Of a stretch of DNA of 64,000 bases, positions 49,586 through 59,600 are shown one piece after another. Position 1 is the first letter of the stretch. Every line of letters starts with the position of its first letter. A program made the translations under genes and the position numbers. The notes below the pieces were generated by a model. It had not been told where the DNA came from. It saw nothing but the letters and a program-made list of their open reading frames with translations, and ran no database searches. The stretch comes from Tetramitus jugosus (taxonomy: Eukaryota > Heterolobosea > Eutetramitea > Acrasida > Vahlkampfiidae): assembly GCA_937625935.1 (NCBI GenBank), contig OW569361.1, positions 124,001 to 188,000 of the forward strand, given 5' to 3'.

Positions 49586-52219
49586 ATGTCAACCATACGT
49601 GATAACTACATGCGCAACAACAACAACACATCATCGTTCACAGCCACATCAACTACCACTGGAGCTGCTCAACAACAACAACAAAACAACGATAGTAGCA
49701 CAAGGGCAAAAAAGTGGTTTGGTTCACTGAAGCGAAAAATGAAAAAATTGTTTCCTGTTGGAAGAGGTAGCAGCAATCGTGACTCCTTGTCGACCACTGA
49801 GAAGAGCAAGCGTCGTTCACGTCAGACACATAATGGAAGTGATACGGAGAGCACGAGCTTTAGGAGTAGCTATATGACTGATACGACGAGAGGATCGTCC
49901 ACTTGTATCTCACTGCAATACGCAAACTTGGAAACGGTAGCTCACCTTGGTTTCCTGTTGTCCACACAACCAAAGCACATGAATAACATGTTGATTCATT
50001 CGCAGCAACAACAGCTCCAAAGTCGATACCGACAGCTATCGCCGCGAACGCTCCGACAGTATCGACTACAGCTACTGGAGCAAGAATATTTAACGCGCGC
50101 TCTCAACACACAACTACCCCTCGAAGTTTTGGTGCGAATTTTGTCCTATGTGCCCGTTAGTTTACAACGATACGAATTGAGCCCTTCGCTGTCTCAGCAA
50201 CCACAGCACCATAGTTACGGTCGGGGAAAACACGCTGATCTCCTAGAGCTTTTGGTGCTTCAGTTTTTGTATGGCTATTTCAAGAGGGATCGTTCGCGAA
50301 CCATCTACTGTATTTTCCCCTGTGTATCCACAATGAACAACACTGGTCGTTTAGCAAATATCCAATCACAGCAGCAGCGATATTCAGCTCTAACGTCAAT
50401 GTCCACGAGACACACAACGACAGGTATTCAACACTTTTTTGAAGGAATGGTCACCAGTATTCAATACTTGAATCATGAGGCACTCATAGAACCGTTTAAG
50501 CCTTCTACGAGAAGCTCATTGCTGATCACACCGACTACTGCGTCTTCTCTGTCCATGTCCCTGTCCATGAACACCAAACAGTACTCATCCAGGCTTACGA
50601 GTACTGCGAACACATTGAATCACCTGAATAGCTACAACAATGGCAATTATCATCATTACCAAGGCCACAATTCTGTGTCAAATGCTGCCATACGCTCTCG
50701 AAACACCAAAAGACGCTACTCGAAACTCCTAAAGCACGTTTATCTTGAAGACAATAATGACATAGAGTCGGTAGACAACCATCACATGTGTGAATGGATG
50801 TTCCATCAGATCGAGTGTCGCGTATGGTCATCAATTCGAACGATTAGTATCAGCTTTGCATATGTCATACATCAGGATTTGTTGTTTCTGTTGTTGACTC
50901 AGTGCCCACGTCTGAAGAAGCTGCGTGCTCGTTTGTCACTTTCAATGGATCAAACAGCGTATCTCAATCAGCAGTTGGATAATGGCAGTGGTGCCAATGA
51001 GATCACCGAACACGGTCACAATCCATTTGGATACTTGAGTAATCATGATCAACTCAAGAGTTTAAATCTGTTGTTGCACCAGGTGAGTGATTACATGATG
51101 AGAGCACTATTGGATAATCGCAATTTGACCAGTGTAAAGATCAGGCTATATAATGGCAGAGGTGTCAGCACGATGGGTGATCAAAGCTCAAATCATATGA
51201 CCAGCGCCAGTTTTTGCACACTTCCCAATTTAACACACTTGACTGTGTTACATCTGGTCGATATACCCAATATCGGATCAGATGAGGCAACATGTAAATA
51301 CATTTCCCAATGTGCCAACATTCGATCCCTCAGATTTGTAAACTGTGGATTGAATGATGCCACCGTGCAATTAATTTTGCACAGCATACCACAACTCCAA
51401 GTTTTGGACGTGTCACATAATGAATTACTAACATCCAAGTCATTCCAGCAGGTCAGTAAGACAAACTTGATTGAGTTAGTGTTGAACAGTATCTCCCTCA
51501 ATGAGGATTTTATTTATGCTCTGTCATCGAGTGGTACAATACGAAGATTAACCATTAACGGAGTCGGACTCACAGACAGCGATGTTCGACTGTTGTTCGA
51601 CTTTAGACTTAATTTAACTCATTTCACTGTTTTTGGAACGAATAATTTGACGAACAACGGATTGAGGTTCATTAAGGATGGAGCTGAGAACATGTACCAC
51701 TTGTCCATATCCATCAGTGATGCAATCACACATCGTGGCATTCAATTCCTCGTGGAACACGAAAACTTAAGATCCTTGTCTGTGTTCAAGAATCCAAAAC
51801 AAGAATCAATTCCAGGAGTAGATCAGCTACTAAATAGCTCTAATTTAGAAATTTTGAATCTTAATAACATCAACGTGCAGCTCGAAGAAATCAATCATTT
51901 GGAGATATCGGATCAGAAGAACACTCAATTGAAAGAACTTCACATGCCAATGTGCAAACTAAATGACAAGATAACTGAAGTGATATTCTCTCACTGTATG
52001 TCGCTCAAAGTGTTTGGCGCTTCAATGCATCGGTGTGAGAATAAGGCTGATTGGAGTTTCAACATCGGAACAACGATTGCTCGCTTTTCTAACTCTATTG
52101 AAGAGCTGATCATCCATAATGAAACCAGTCGGTCTTTGAGCGGAGAAGGAAATAGAATAATATGGCAGAGAGTTTTCTTCCATCTATTGCCCAGCTTGCA
52201 ATTCATTAGAGTAGAGTAG
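49586..52219 (+). CDS. F-box/LRR protein
   Basis: An 877-residue protein with an Asn/Gln/Thr-rich head and a basic patch (KRKMKKLFPVGRG). An F-box-like helix set starts near residue 177 (LPLEVLVRILSYVPVSLQRY). LRRs of the AMN1/FBXL type run from about residue 500 to 870, for example LTHLTVLHLVDIPNIGS, IRSLRFVNCGLNDATVQLIL, LQVLDVSHNELLT, IRRLTINGVGLTDSDVRLLF. Family knowledge: F-box proteins bring targets to SCF ubiquitin ligases through the repeat domain. The low-complexity insert at about 290-400 is Ser/Asn-rich. The stop faces the next gene's stop with only 14 bp between, so their 3' UTRs must overlap. Confidence 0.8.
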   Translation: MSTIRDNYMRNNNNTSSFTATSTTTGAAQQQQQNNDSSTRAKKWFGSLKRKMKKLFPVGRGSSNRDSLSTTEKSKRRSRQTHNGSDTESTSFRSSYMTDTTRGSSTCISLQYANLETVAHLGFLLSTQPKHMNNMLIHSQQQQLQSRYRQLSPRTLRQYRLQLLEQEYLTRALNTQLPLEVLVRILSYVPVSLQRYELSPSLSQQPQHHSYGRGKHADLLELLVLQFLYGYFKRDRSRTIYCIFPCVSTMNNTGRLANIQSQQQRYSALTSMSTRHTTTGIQHFFEGMVTSIQYLNHEALIEPFKPSTRSSLLITPTTASSLSMSLSMNTKQYSSRLTSTANTLNHLNSYNNGNYHHYQGHNSVSNAAIRSRNTKRRYSKLLKHVYLEDNNDIESVDNHHMCEWMFHQIECRVWSSIRTISISFAYVIHQDLLFLLLTQCPRLKKLRARLSLSMDQTAYLNQQLDNGSGANEITEHGHNPFGYLSNHDQLKSLNLLLHQVSDYMMRALLDNRNLTSVKIRLYNGRGVSTMGDQSSNHMTSASFCTLPNLTHLTVLHLVDIPNIGSDEATCKYISQCANIRSLRFVNCGLNDATVQLILHSIPQLQVLDVSHNELLTSKSFQQVSKTNLIELVLNSISLNEDFIYALSSSGTIRRLTINGVGLTDSDVRLLFDFRLNLTHFTVFGTNNLTNNGLRFIKDGAENMYHLSISISDAITHRGIQFLVEHENLRSLSVFKNPKQESIPGVDQLLNSSNLEILNLNNINVQLEEINHLEISDQKNTQLKELHMPMCKLNDKITEVIFSHCMSLKVFGASMHRCENKADWSFNIGTTIARFSNSIEELIIHNETSRSLSGEGNRIIWQRVFFHLLPSLQFIRVE

Positions 52220-52233
52220 CTAGCCAATAAATG

Positions 52234-53637
52234 TCATAAAAATAACGTTTTATGTCTGCAATGTTTGTGTGGAATACATCCTAACTTGTTGAACAAAATC
52301 ACTGCTTTTCCTGCCTTTCGGTGCCTCAGATGATAACAGAAATCATAATTGGCAATCAGATGGCTCTCTGCTTTCTGAGACGCATTCAAGATAGGTGCCT
52401 TCTCGCTCAAGTGGAACATGAACAGATCAAATTGGTTGTGGTTCACAAATTTGATGCACGTAACCTTTTCATCATCCTCTAACACCATTTTGATAGAGTT
52501 AGTTGAGTCCAGAGAAAAACCTGACCGAGAGAGCGCCACTGCAAAGTCGTCATCGTCCAGAAGGTTATGTCGCACTGGAAAAATCATTGGTCTCGTATCA
52601 AAGAATGGATTTCTCTTGAGACCATGCATGTCAGGTGTGTACTGTCTCACCAGCAAGGAATAAATCGGATCCAGCTCAAGTCCGATAATAGGCATGAGAT
52701 CCTCCAGGAAGCTTCTCTTTACGTCTGGCTCTACTCCTTGACACCTTGCCTTCCACTGCGCCCGATTCCACTGAGTAATAAATTTGACTAGCGTGGGAAG
52801 ATTACACCATTTTGCATGCTTTCGTGGTATGGCCTCAAACATGTCCGGATCACAAAGCTTTGGAATACAGAGTCCGCTTTCGTCTACCTCTATGAGATAA
52901 GGACCGACAATGAGAGTAGGAAATAGCTCCATGGGAGTTTCATATAGCTTTCCCATGTTCATCTCAAAATTGTACCCGAAATTTGTCATGCCCTCAAACA
53001 TGTTCAATGGTACCACAGGATTCAACACACTCTGCTGCAGAGTATGCTTTTGTCTTCTCTCCCTGAACACGATCTTCACCCATTCATGTTGAGAATACGT
53101 TACTTGATCAAGCAGAGACATCAGAGTATTAGACGCATGAACATTGTCTCTCCAATTGGCTACATAGTCATCCACTTCGAAAGTCAAACACTTTAAAACA
53201 ATTTGTTGATTGACATCATGCCTCAAATGAACAAATACATTGATTGCATTTTGAAGCTCCTTCTGAAGAGCATTATTCAGCTCTTTTGCAGACATGTCAA
53301 TATTGGCTTGAACAATAGCCTTCAAACCGAAAATCTTGTGAAGCAAATTGTTATCCTCCCAACTGGCATAGTGATACTCGAGAAAAGCAAGCAAAATTTT
53401 ATCCATGTTCAGTTCGTCCAGTTGCTTCACCGTGCTAATGAACTGATACCATTCCGAGTTGAGGCAATAAAATGACAAGCAATCGCGCCGATCAAGAAAC
53501 TGTAAAACATGGCAAATGACATCGGCTGGCAAAGAAACGGAGTTTTGTTGTATAAATAGGCATGGCGGTAAAGGTTTGGGGCAAGTTTTGGCGCCATTTC
53601 CTTCCTTTGAAGGATCTTTTGTGGATCGATTTCCCAT
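52234..53637 (-). CDS. F-box protein of unknown specificity
   Basis: The longest frame begins with GTG at 53691; the first ATG at 53637 gives 467 residues. An F-box lies near residues 35-75 (SLPADVICHVLQFLDRRDCL, then YCLNSEWYQFI). The rest is a mixed alpha/beta region with patches such as FEGMTNFGYNFEMNMGKLYE, TLIVGPYLIEVDESGLCIP and WCNLPTLVKFITQWNRAQW, which suggest a folded substrate-binding domain of a family I do not recognise. The middle part has a SMI1/KNR4-like flavour (Gly/Pro turn with paired Trp), but that is a weak impression. It is a likely SCF ligase adaptor. Confidence 0.65.
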   Translation of the reverse strand: MGNRSTKDPSKEGNGAKTCPKPLPPCLFIQQNSVSLPADVICHVLQFLDRRDCLSFYCLNSEWYQFISTVKQLDELNMDKILLAFLEYHYASWEDNNLLHKIFGLKAIVQANIDMSAKELNNALQKELQNAINVFVHLRHDVNQQIVLKCLTFEVDDYVANWRDNVHASNTLMSLLDQVTYSQHEWVKIVFRERRQKHTLQQSVLNPVVPLNMFEGMTNFGYNFEMNMGKLYETPMELFPTLIVGPYLIEVDESGLCIPKLCDPDMFEAIPRKHAKWCNLPTLVKFITQWNRAQWKARCQGVEPDVKRSFLEDLMPIIGLELDPIYSLLVRQYTPDMHGLKRNPFFDTRPMIFPVRHNLLDDDDFAVALSRSGFSLDSTNSIKMVLEDDEKVTCIKFVNHNQFDLFMFHLSEKAPILNASQKAESHLIANYDFCYHLRHRKAGKAVILFNKLGCIPHKHCRHKTLFL

Positions 53638-53823
53638 GCCAACAGTTATCTGTGTTGTTGTCAGCCGATTGTTTTGACTTTTTTGCTGCACTTGTTTTTC
53701 GACACGCTTGAATTGTTTGCAGGTGAAAGGTGATTGAACTCTTCCAGTGAAAAGACTGCCCTAAAAAATCAAGTTCGGATAAAACAAATACAAGAGAGTC
53801 CGATTGAACAACAAAACGAAAAC

Positions 53824-56523
53824 ATGATGATCAACGACAACAGCAACAACCAAAACCAAAACCAAAACCAGCAATTCTTACTAGCCACACAATTTTTCAA
53901 TGCTGTCAAACAACGCAATGTCTCACTGGCGAGTCAAATTGTTGATCAATGGAAAGTGCATCGATCACCAGCGTATCTCCTGCAATCTTCATTGGGCAAT
54001 ATGAAACTGTTGGGTCGATGCAACGTTCTTCACATTTCTGTCATGTTGAGTGATCTGCCCATGATTCACTTTTTATTGGAAAATGTGCTTGGTGTTCCTC
54101 GCGCTCTATTGAAAACAAAAACATGTTCTACTGCTGTTGCATCGAGTCATGACGAACAAATCACACAAGAACAGAGACAAATCATTTTAGAGTTGTTGCA
54201 ATGCAAGAGCAGTATCAATCAGAGAACACCGTTTCATATCGCAGCCAGTTTAACACAGAGTCAAAACATTTTTCTATCAAACAATGAATTATTGATGACT
54301 GTTGAGCAACAGCAACAATCACAGGAAGAACAAGAAGGAAATGAAGCAATTGACATGTTACCTAGTCATTTGGAACAACATGCTGAACAATTGGAGAACA
54401 ATGATAGTTTACCCATTTTGATGATTTTGTTGAATTTGATTGTGAGCGTGACATCATCGAATGATGACAAGGCGATGAAGAGTGAGAATAGTGGTGTTGA
54501 TCGATACTCTTTGTTGAACATGGTGGATGAAGAAGGCATGACACCGATTCTATCTGCAATCATGGCTCATTCACCTGTTCATGTTATTGATGCGATGATT
54601 CACTATGGATGTGATATTAACACGAGAGACAGCAATGGGAGAAATGCACTTCATTTGGCCATTATTCGAAATCATTATTACTTGGTAAAGTATCTGCTGA
54701 AGTACATGGAGCGTATGGAGCAGCATGTGCCTCTTGAAGAACGACCCAAGAACCTCTTGCGGATCGATGAACGAGACACTATCGATGGATACAATGCACT
54801 GCACTTGGCAGCTCAGGTCGGAAGTTCTCGAATTGCTGAACAGTTGATCATTAGTCCGTTGAACGAGACGCTGGAATCGTTGCTCTTGTCTAATTCGTTG
54901 AATGGAAAAACTCCCTATCATATCGCAGTCGATGAACAAAAAATGGAAGTTGCCGCACTGATTAGTCAGGTGTTGCCACCAAAGGTTGTCGAAGAGATGA
55001 ATCGGATTATTGATAGACGCAATAGTGCAGAGAGCGAGGAGTATAATCAAAATGACACTGTTGAACAAGTTAGTAACGATGAAACAAATGCCGGAACGAG
55101 CGAAAATGATACTAGCATGCAAGAAAATGACAAACTGACCGTGACTCAAGAATCAATTGAGCATGGTGATGAGCGTAAACATATGGAAGACACCCATGAA
55201 GATAAGAGAGATTCTGGCTCCTTCATGTTAAATTATTTCTCATCAATCAAGCAAACGCTATCGGATACTTATAAGAAGACAAAGAGAGTGAGCCAGTCCG
55301 AACCGCCACGCATTGGAAAAATCAATGCTGATACCAAGAAGGACAAGATCAAAAAGACTCACTTTGATATGGACCATGATGGAATTACCGAGTATGTGAA
55401 ATCCTTGGGCTACCCCTGTGAACGCCATCATGTCATGACTGATGATGGCTATGTAATATACATGTACAGAATTCCATATGGAAAATCAGCAAATCTGTTG
55501 AATATACCTCAGCTGCCAATCTCAACGGTGGAACAACCTCAAAAAAAGAGACCAGTCGTGTACTTACAGCATGGTGTGTGCAATTCTAGTTCTACATGGG
55601 TAGTTACAGGAGAGAGTCAAGGATTGGCATTCATACTAGCGATGAACGGATTCGATGTTTGGATGGGTAACAACCGCGGTACCCAATTCGGAAGGATCCA
55701 TTCAAAGCTAGATCACAATAGCCCTGATTTTTGGAAGTTCAGTTGGGATCAGATGGCCAAGTATGATCTACCTGCTCAAATTAATTATGTTCTCCAAACA
55801 ACAGGCGCCACTACGCTGAGCTATATCGGCCATAGTCAGGGAACAGCCCAGGCATTTGCTGCATTCTCAACCAATGAGGATCTTCAATCCAAAGTCAACT
55901 TATTTATCGCATTGGCACCTGTTGTTTGTCTGAAGCATCAATCAAGTCAAATCTTCAAGATATTGGCCAGTTTGAAGACAGAAACCTTAATCACAATGCT
56001 GGGGATTGGAGAAATAGCTCAAACACAAATATCTAGGTCATTGCTTCCTGCTCTGGCAGCCAAACTTATTGGAACAACTGGATTTAATGATCTCTGGTCT
56101 TTGTTCATGGACTGTGATATTGATCACGCTGCATTACCCATACTAACACAGTACGAGCCTAGCCCTACATCATCTCAAAACTTGGCTCATTGGTCTCAGT
56201 TGGTTCGAAGTGGTACCTTCCACGCATTTGACTATGGCGAAGCAGAAAACCTGAAATTATATGGCCAAGCAACACCACAGATCTATGATTTGAAGAGTAT
56301 CCACATTCCAGTTGCAGCCTTTTACGGAGACTTGGATTACTTAGCGAATCCGATCGATATCGAATCATTCCTGCTTAAAGAACTACCAAACGTTGTGAAA
56401 GCGAAAAAAATTGAAAACTTTAAGCACAACGACTTTGTCTGGGGTCGAAATGCCTGGGAGAAAGTTTACCATGATGTTGTGGAGTTACTGATGAACGTGT
56501 CATCGACACCCACTTCAGAATAA
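53824..56523 (+). CDS. Ankyrin-repeat / acid-lipase fusion protein
   Basis: The open frame starts at a TTG (53734); the first ATG at 53824 gives 899 residues. Residues about 60-410 contain ankyrin repeats (CNVLHISVMLSDLPMIHFLL, NGRNALHLAIIRNHYYLVKY, GYNALHLAAQVGSSRIAEQL, GKTPYHIAVDEQKMEVAALI). An acidic, charged linker (about 410-515) follows. Residues about 520-890 are a complete alpha/beta lipase of the lysosomal/gastric acid lipase family: YVKSLGYPCERHHVMTDDGY, QHGVCNSSSTWV, WMGNNRGTQFG, nucleophile in GHSQG (S671), acid in YGDLDYLAN (D836 or D838), base in FKHNDFVWG (H868). No signal peptide is visible, so it should be cytosolic, unlike ordinary acid lipases. Confidence 0.9.
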   Translation: MMINDNSNNQNQNQNQQFLLATQFFNAVKQRNVSLASQIVDQWKVHRSPAYLLQSSLGNMKLLGRCNVLHISVMLSDLPMIHFLLENVLGVPRALLKTKTCSTAVASSHDEQITQEQRQIILELLQCKSSINQRTPFHIAASLTQSQNIFLSNNELLMTVEQQQQSQEEQEGNEAIDMLPSHLEQHAEQLENNDSLPILMILLNLIVSVTSSNDDKAMKSENSGVDRYSLLNMVDEEGMTPILSAIMAHSPVHVIDAMIHYGCDINTRDSNGRNALHLAIIRNHYYLVKYLLKYMERMEQHVPLEERPKNLLRIDERDTIDGYNALHLAAQVGSSRIAEQLIISPLNETLESLLLSNSLNGKTPYHIAVDEQKMEVAALISQVLPPKVVEEMNRIIDRRNSAESEEYNQNDTVEQVSNDETNAGTSENDTSMQENDKLTVTQESIEHGDERKHMEDTHEDKRDSGSFMLNYFSSIKQTLSDTYKKTKRVSQSEPPRIGKINADTKKDKIKKTHFDMDHDGITEYVKSLGYPCERHHVMTDDGYVIYMYRIPYGKSANLLNIPQLPISTVEQPQKKRPVVYLQHGVCNSSSTWVVTGESQGLAFILAMNGFDVWMGNNRGTQFGRIHSKLDHNSPDFWKFSWDQMAKYDLPAQINYVLQTTGATTLSYIGHSQGTAQAFAAFSTNEDLQSKVNLFIALAPVVCLKHQSSQIFKILASLKTETLITMLGIGEIAQTQISRSLLPALAAKLIGTTGFNDLWSLFMDCDIDHAALPILTQYEPSPTSSQNLAHWSQLVRSGTFHAFDYGEAENLKLYGQATPQIYDLKSIHIPVAAFYGDLDYLANPIDIESFLLKELPNVVKAKKIENFKHNDFVWGRNAWEKVYHDVVELLMNVSSTPTSE

Positions 56524-56786
56524 ACAAACATATGATCGTAGCAACCGTTACGAAACCTTACACGTCTCCACTCATGACAAATTTAGAGTTGAGCCACCAC
56601 TTATCCTGGATGTATTCGAGTTCAATATCAAAATTGTTTCATGCACGATCGTAATTTACTTTTCATCGGGATCAACAATCTCGTTGAAGTCAACCAACGT
56701 TCAACCAACAGCAAATTGAAAAGCTTCAAAAATTGCAAAATTTTCACCCAACAAAAGATATCAAACCGCCACAAATATCATCAAAC

Positions 56787-57434
56787 ATGAGTAAGATTTC
56801 CGGAGACGACCTGCGTGCATCTATTAGAAACGTCCTTGCTGAAAAGGAAGCAAGAAAGTTTATCCAAACTGTTGACTTGCAAATCAAGTTGAAGAACTAC
56901 GACCCTGCAAAGGACAAGAGATTCTCAGGTACCGTCAAGTTGCCAAATGAGATGAGAAACAACTTTACCGTCTGTATTTTGGGTGACCACAGCCATTGCG
57001 AAAAGGCAAAGGAGGCTGGTCTTCCATTCAAGACTGTTGAAGAGTTGAAGTCCATGAACAAGAACAAGAAGTTGGTCAGAAAGCTTGCTAACTCTTATCA
57101 CGCTTTCTTGGCTTCTGACTCTTTGATCAGAAAGCTTCCAAGAATCTTGGGTCCTGGTTTGTCCAAGGCCGGTAAGTTCCCAACTGTCTTGGGTGCAAGT
57201 GAAGACCTCAAGCCAAAGATTGAAGAATTGAAGAGAACCGTCAAGTTCCAATTGAAGAAGGAAATCAATTTGGCTATCCCTGTTGGTCACGTCAACCAAG
57301 ACGAAGATCAATTGGTTCACAACATTATCACTGCTTTGAACTTTTTGGTCTCCTTGTTGAAGAAGCACTGGCAAAACATTGGTAGCGTCACCATTAAGAG
57401 CACCATGGGTAAGCCACAAAGAGTCTACCCATAA
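56787..57434 (+). CDS. RPL10A: 60S ribosomal protein L10a (uL1)
   Basis: 215 residues from the ATG at 56787; the longer frame starts with a non-ATG codon. Typical L1 sequence: MSKISGDDLRASIRNVLAEK, LKNYDPAKDKRFSGTVKLP, the ILGDHSHCEKAKEAG turn, FLASDSLIRKLPRILGPGLS KAGKFP in two parts, and the ending KSTMGKPQRVYP, which is almost invariant in eukaryotic L10a. Family knowledge: uL1 forms the mobile L1 stalk at the ribosomal E site. Codon use is strongly biased (GTC, TTG, CCA, AAG), as expected of a highly expressed gene. The upstream region has a CAACCAACA-type leader. Confidence 0.97.
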   Translation: MSKISGDDLRASIRNVLAEKEARKFIQTVDLQIKLKNYDPAKDKRFSGTVKLPNEMRNNFTVCILGDHSHCEKAKEAGLPFKTVEELKSMNKNKKLVRKLANSYHAFLASDSLIRKLPRILGPGLSKAGKFPTVLGASEDLKPKIEELKRTVKFQLKKEINLAIPVGHVNQDEDQLVHNIITALNFLVSLLKKHWQNIGSVTIKSTMGKPQRVYP

Positions 57435-57827
57435 GTCGTTTTAATGACTTGCAAACATTCACGTTCACCATTGTACGGGAACTTGTTCCTGTATGATGGA
57501 AGTTTCGCATAAATTACTCATGTTACCACAGTTTTGTTGTTCCATCCTTTATCAAACCGTTTGTGGACGCTCTTGGTCTGAAACTATAATAATAAGGTGC
57601 CAAAGAAATAAGACTGCAGTGTCATGGTTGCGCTAGATCAATATTTTATTTGTACAGTATGTTTTCTCAACTTTGTTGCTGCTGCTTGCTTCTGTGCGTG
57701 ATCAATCCATGGATACATAAATGTACAAGTTAGAGATTGATAAAAGAATGTTGTCAGTACACCCTGGGTGAATGCAAAACAAGTAATAATAATAATAATA
57801 GCAGATGCTAACAAACAATAGCAATAC
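57435..57827. other. Intergenic region between RPL10A and SmE
   Basis: 393 bp between converging genes. It holds the RPL10A 3' UTR, an (AAT)n run at 57784-57800, and on the reverse strand a possible final exon of SmE after a GTGAGT donor. No other gene seen. Confidence 0.45.
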
Positions 57828-58088
57828 TCACATGTCTTGTATCAGCGAAATATTGTCTCCCTTGAGCATAATTCTTCCAATCTTTTTCCTCTCCTGATTC
57901 TTCTTCATCAAAATCTCATCCGCTTCATCCAACACCAAATTCATGTACTCGTCAAAACCAATCAATCGACCCTCAATGCGAATATCCGTGTTCTCATAGA
58001 GCCAAACAAGCACTCTGGATTCACCTTGGAGGAAGTTGAATACCTGAGTAATAGGATTGGTCATAACCTTTTGAATCTTTCTCGACAT
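57828..58088 (-). CDS. SNRPE: Small nuclear ribonucleoprotein E (SmE)
   Basis: The longest frame starts with TTG; the ATG at 58088 ([14 protein letters not shown]) matches SmE starts and gives 86 residues. Sm1: [36 protein letters not shown]. Sm2: [14 protein letters not shown]. Family knowledge: SmE is one of seven Sm proteins in the ring on U1, U2, U4 and U5 snRNAs. The protein is a few residues shorter than usual. Its ATG TGA ending overlaps a GTGAGT splice-donor sequence, so a short 3' exon (acceptor CACCCAG near 57770) could replace the last codons. The core identification does not depend on this. Confidence 0.95.
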   Translation of the reverse strand: MSRKIQKVMTNPITQVFNFLQGESRVLVWLYENTDIRIEGRLIGFDEYMNLVLDEADEILMKKNQERKKIGRIMLKGDNISLIQDM

Positions 58089-58225
58089 TGCTGTTTGATG
58101 ATTGTTGTTACTTTTGGGTGAAGATGATCTTGTTTGGTTTTGTTCTTGCAAAACGGGGAAGAAAACTTCACGATTCTGGTTGAACAGGAAAAAAAAGTTT
58201 CAAGTGTCGTGAAGGAAAGAAGAGC

Positions 58226-59458
58226 TTATCCTTTAATCTCATTGTCAATTTGTGGTGTTGGTTGAATGATCACGTGGTCCCACTTGGCTTCCAATGAGTG
58301 TGGGTCATGTGTCACTTGGTCACAATTCCGGTAAAAGTAATGCACAGCGCCATTCTTCTCTCCGATAATAATTGTCTGAGAACGAGTGACCCAGGACAAC
58401 TCTTTTCCCCAATAGTTTACAAAAATGTTGTTGAACGAGTGCAGAGAAATCCGTTCGTCGTCCAACTGAATCTGTGTCATGTTCTCAATATCTTTGCACC
58501 GTTCTGGCAACATTGTTTCGTCGTACTCTGGATCAATTTTACGACTGTTCAGGATTTGACCCAAGCGGTCTCTTAGTTCGATCAATGGCATAATACGAGC
58601 TTCTTCTTTTTGCTGCTCATCTTGTTCCTTTTGAGCCATCTTGTCCACCAGTTGATGCAACTGCTGTTTCATATAGTTTACCTTGATCCATGACTCGTCA
58701 TTGAGATACGAGTTGGACACACAGTACACACCACCGTTTCCATTCGTTGTTGTGCTCCCACCCGTCAATCGCTTTACAGTTGTGCGCTGAGGAATCTTTG
58801 GCCAGGTCTTTCCCTCTTCAAACACACGATTGCTCATGTAATACATCATATGATTCATGTTGCCTTTGCTCGTTTGCTTCTCACTATGATGATCACCTCC
58901 ACTTCCATTCTTTGTCATTCCCATTGTTGTTGTTGGAACCACTGACGAGTTCTCTTGACCATCCGGCTGATTCACTGATCGTGCCACAAATGGGTGAACA
59001 CCCAGAATCGACCTCACATTTCCACAAATGAGATTAAAACCACGATATCCATGCAACCAACGCTCATCATCATTCAAATACCTCTCATAGAACTCTGAAC
59101 TACACGTCTCTTGCTCACTCAGATGCAACAATTGATTGATAATGGCACCTCTTGGTTTGTGTCTGTGTGGAATTCCAACGACAGGAGCACCATCAAACGA
59201 CGGTGACGAAGAAGATGATCCATATTCAATCGAATGGGGATCATCATCCACATTGGTCAACACAGCAATAGACCCAGTAAGCGTATTATAGCCACACCAC
59301 GTTCCTCCACCTTGTAGATCACGTGCACAGAGCACACCAGTCTTGGCATCGAGTGTAATGGTTTGTTCAGCAGGCCGGAACGGATTTTCATCTCGATTGT
59401 CAATCAAGATGAATGGATATTCGTCACAAGAATTCAATAAGAGTCCCAGAATGCACAT
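58226..59458 (-). CDS. TANGO2: TANGO2 homologue (NRDE-family protein)
   Basis: A 410-residue protein starting MCILGLLL, with Cys2 in the place of the N-terminal nucleophile of Ntn-like hydrolases, and the family signature NRDENPFRP at residues 21-29, followed by GGGTWCGYN and GSIAVLTN. Later conserved pieces: SNRVFEEGKTWPKIPQR-like, GVYCVSNSYL, SLHSFNNIFVNYWGKELSWV TRSQTIII in two parts. It is longer than human TANGO2 because of low-complexity inserts (about 170-215 and 250-300). Family knowledge: TANGO2 is linked to Golgi organisation, mitochondrial lipid metabolism and haem handling. No signal peptide is visible. Confidence 0.9.
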   Translation of the reverse strand: MCILGLLLNSCDEYPFILIDNRDENPFRPAEQTITLDAKTGVLCARDLQGGGTWCGYNTLTGSIAVLTNVDDDPHSIEYGSSSSSPSFDGAPVVGIPHRHKPRGAIINQLLHLSEQETCSSEFYERYLNDDERWLHGYRGFNLICGNVRSILGVHPFVARSVNQPDGQENSSVVPTTTMGMTKNGSGGDHHSEKQTSKGNMNHMMYYMSNRVFEEGKTWPKIPQRTTVKRLTGGSTTTNGNGGVYCVSNSYLNDESWIKVNYMKQQLHQLVDKMAQKEQDEQQKEEARIMPLIELRDRLGQILNSRKIDPEYDETMLPERCKDIENMTQIQLDDERISLHSFNNIFVNYWGKELSWVTRSQTIIIGEKNGAVHYFYRNCDQVTHDPHSLEAKWDHVIIQPTPQIDNEIKG

Positions 59459-59600
59459 TACACTTTGGCTTTTGATGTTTGTTGTTTTAGCGAACTTTGA
59501 ACTGTTCGAAAACTTTTAAAAAGCTCGATCCGGAAGAATGAGAGCGGGAACATTGGAGAATAGAACTGGGAAGAATAAAAGAGTTTTATGCGAAGATCTC

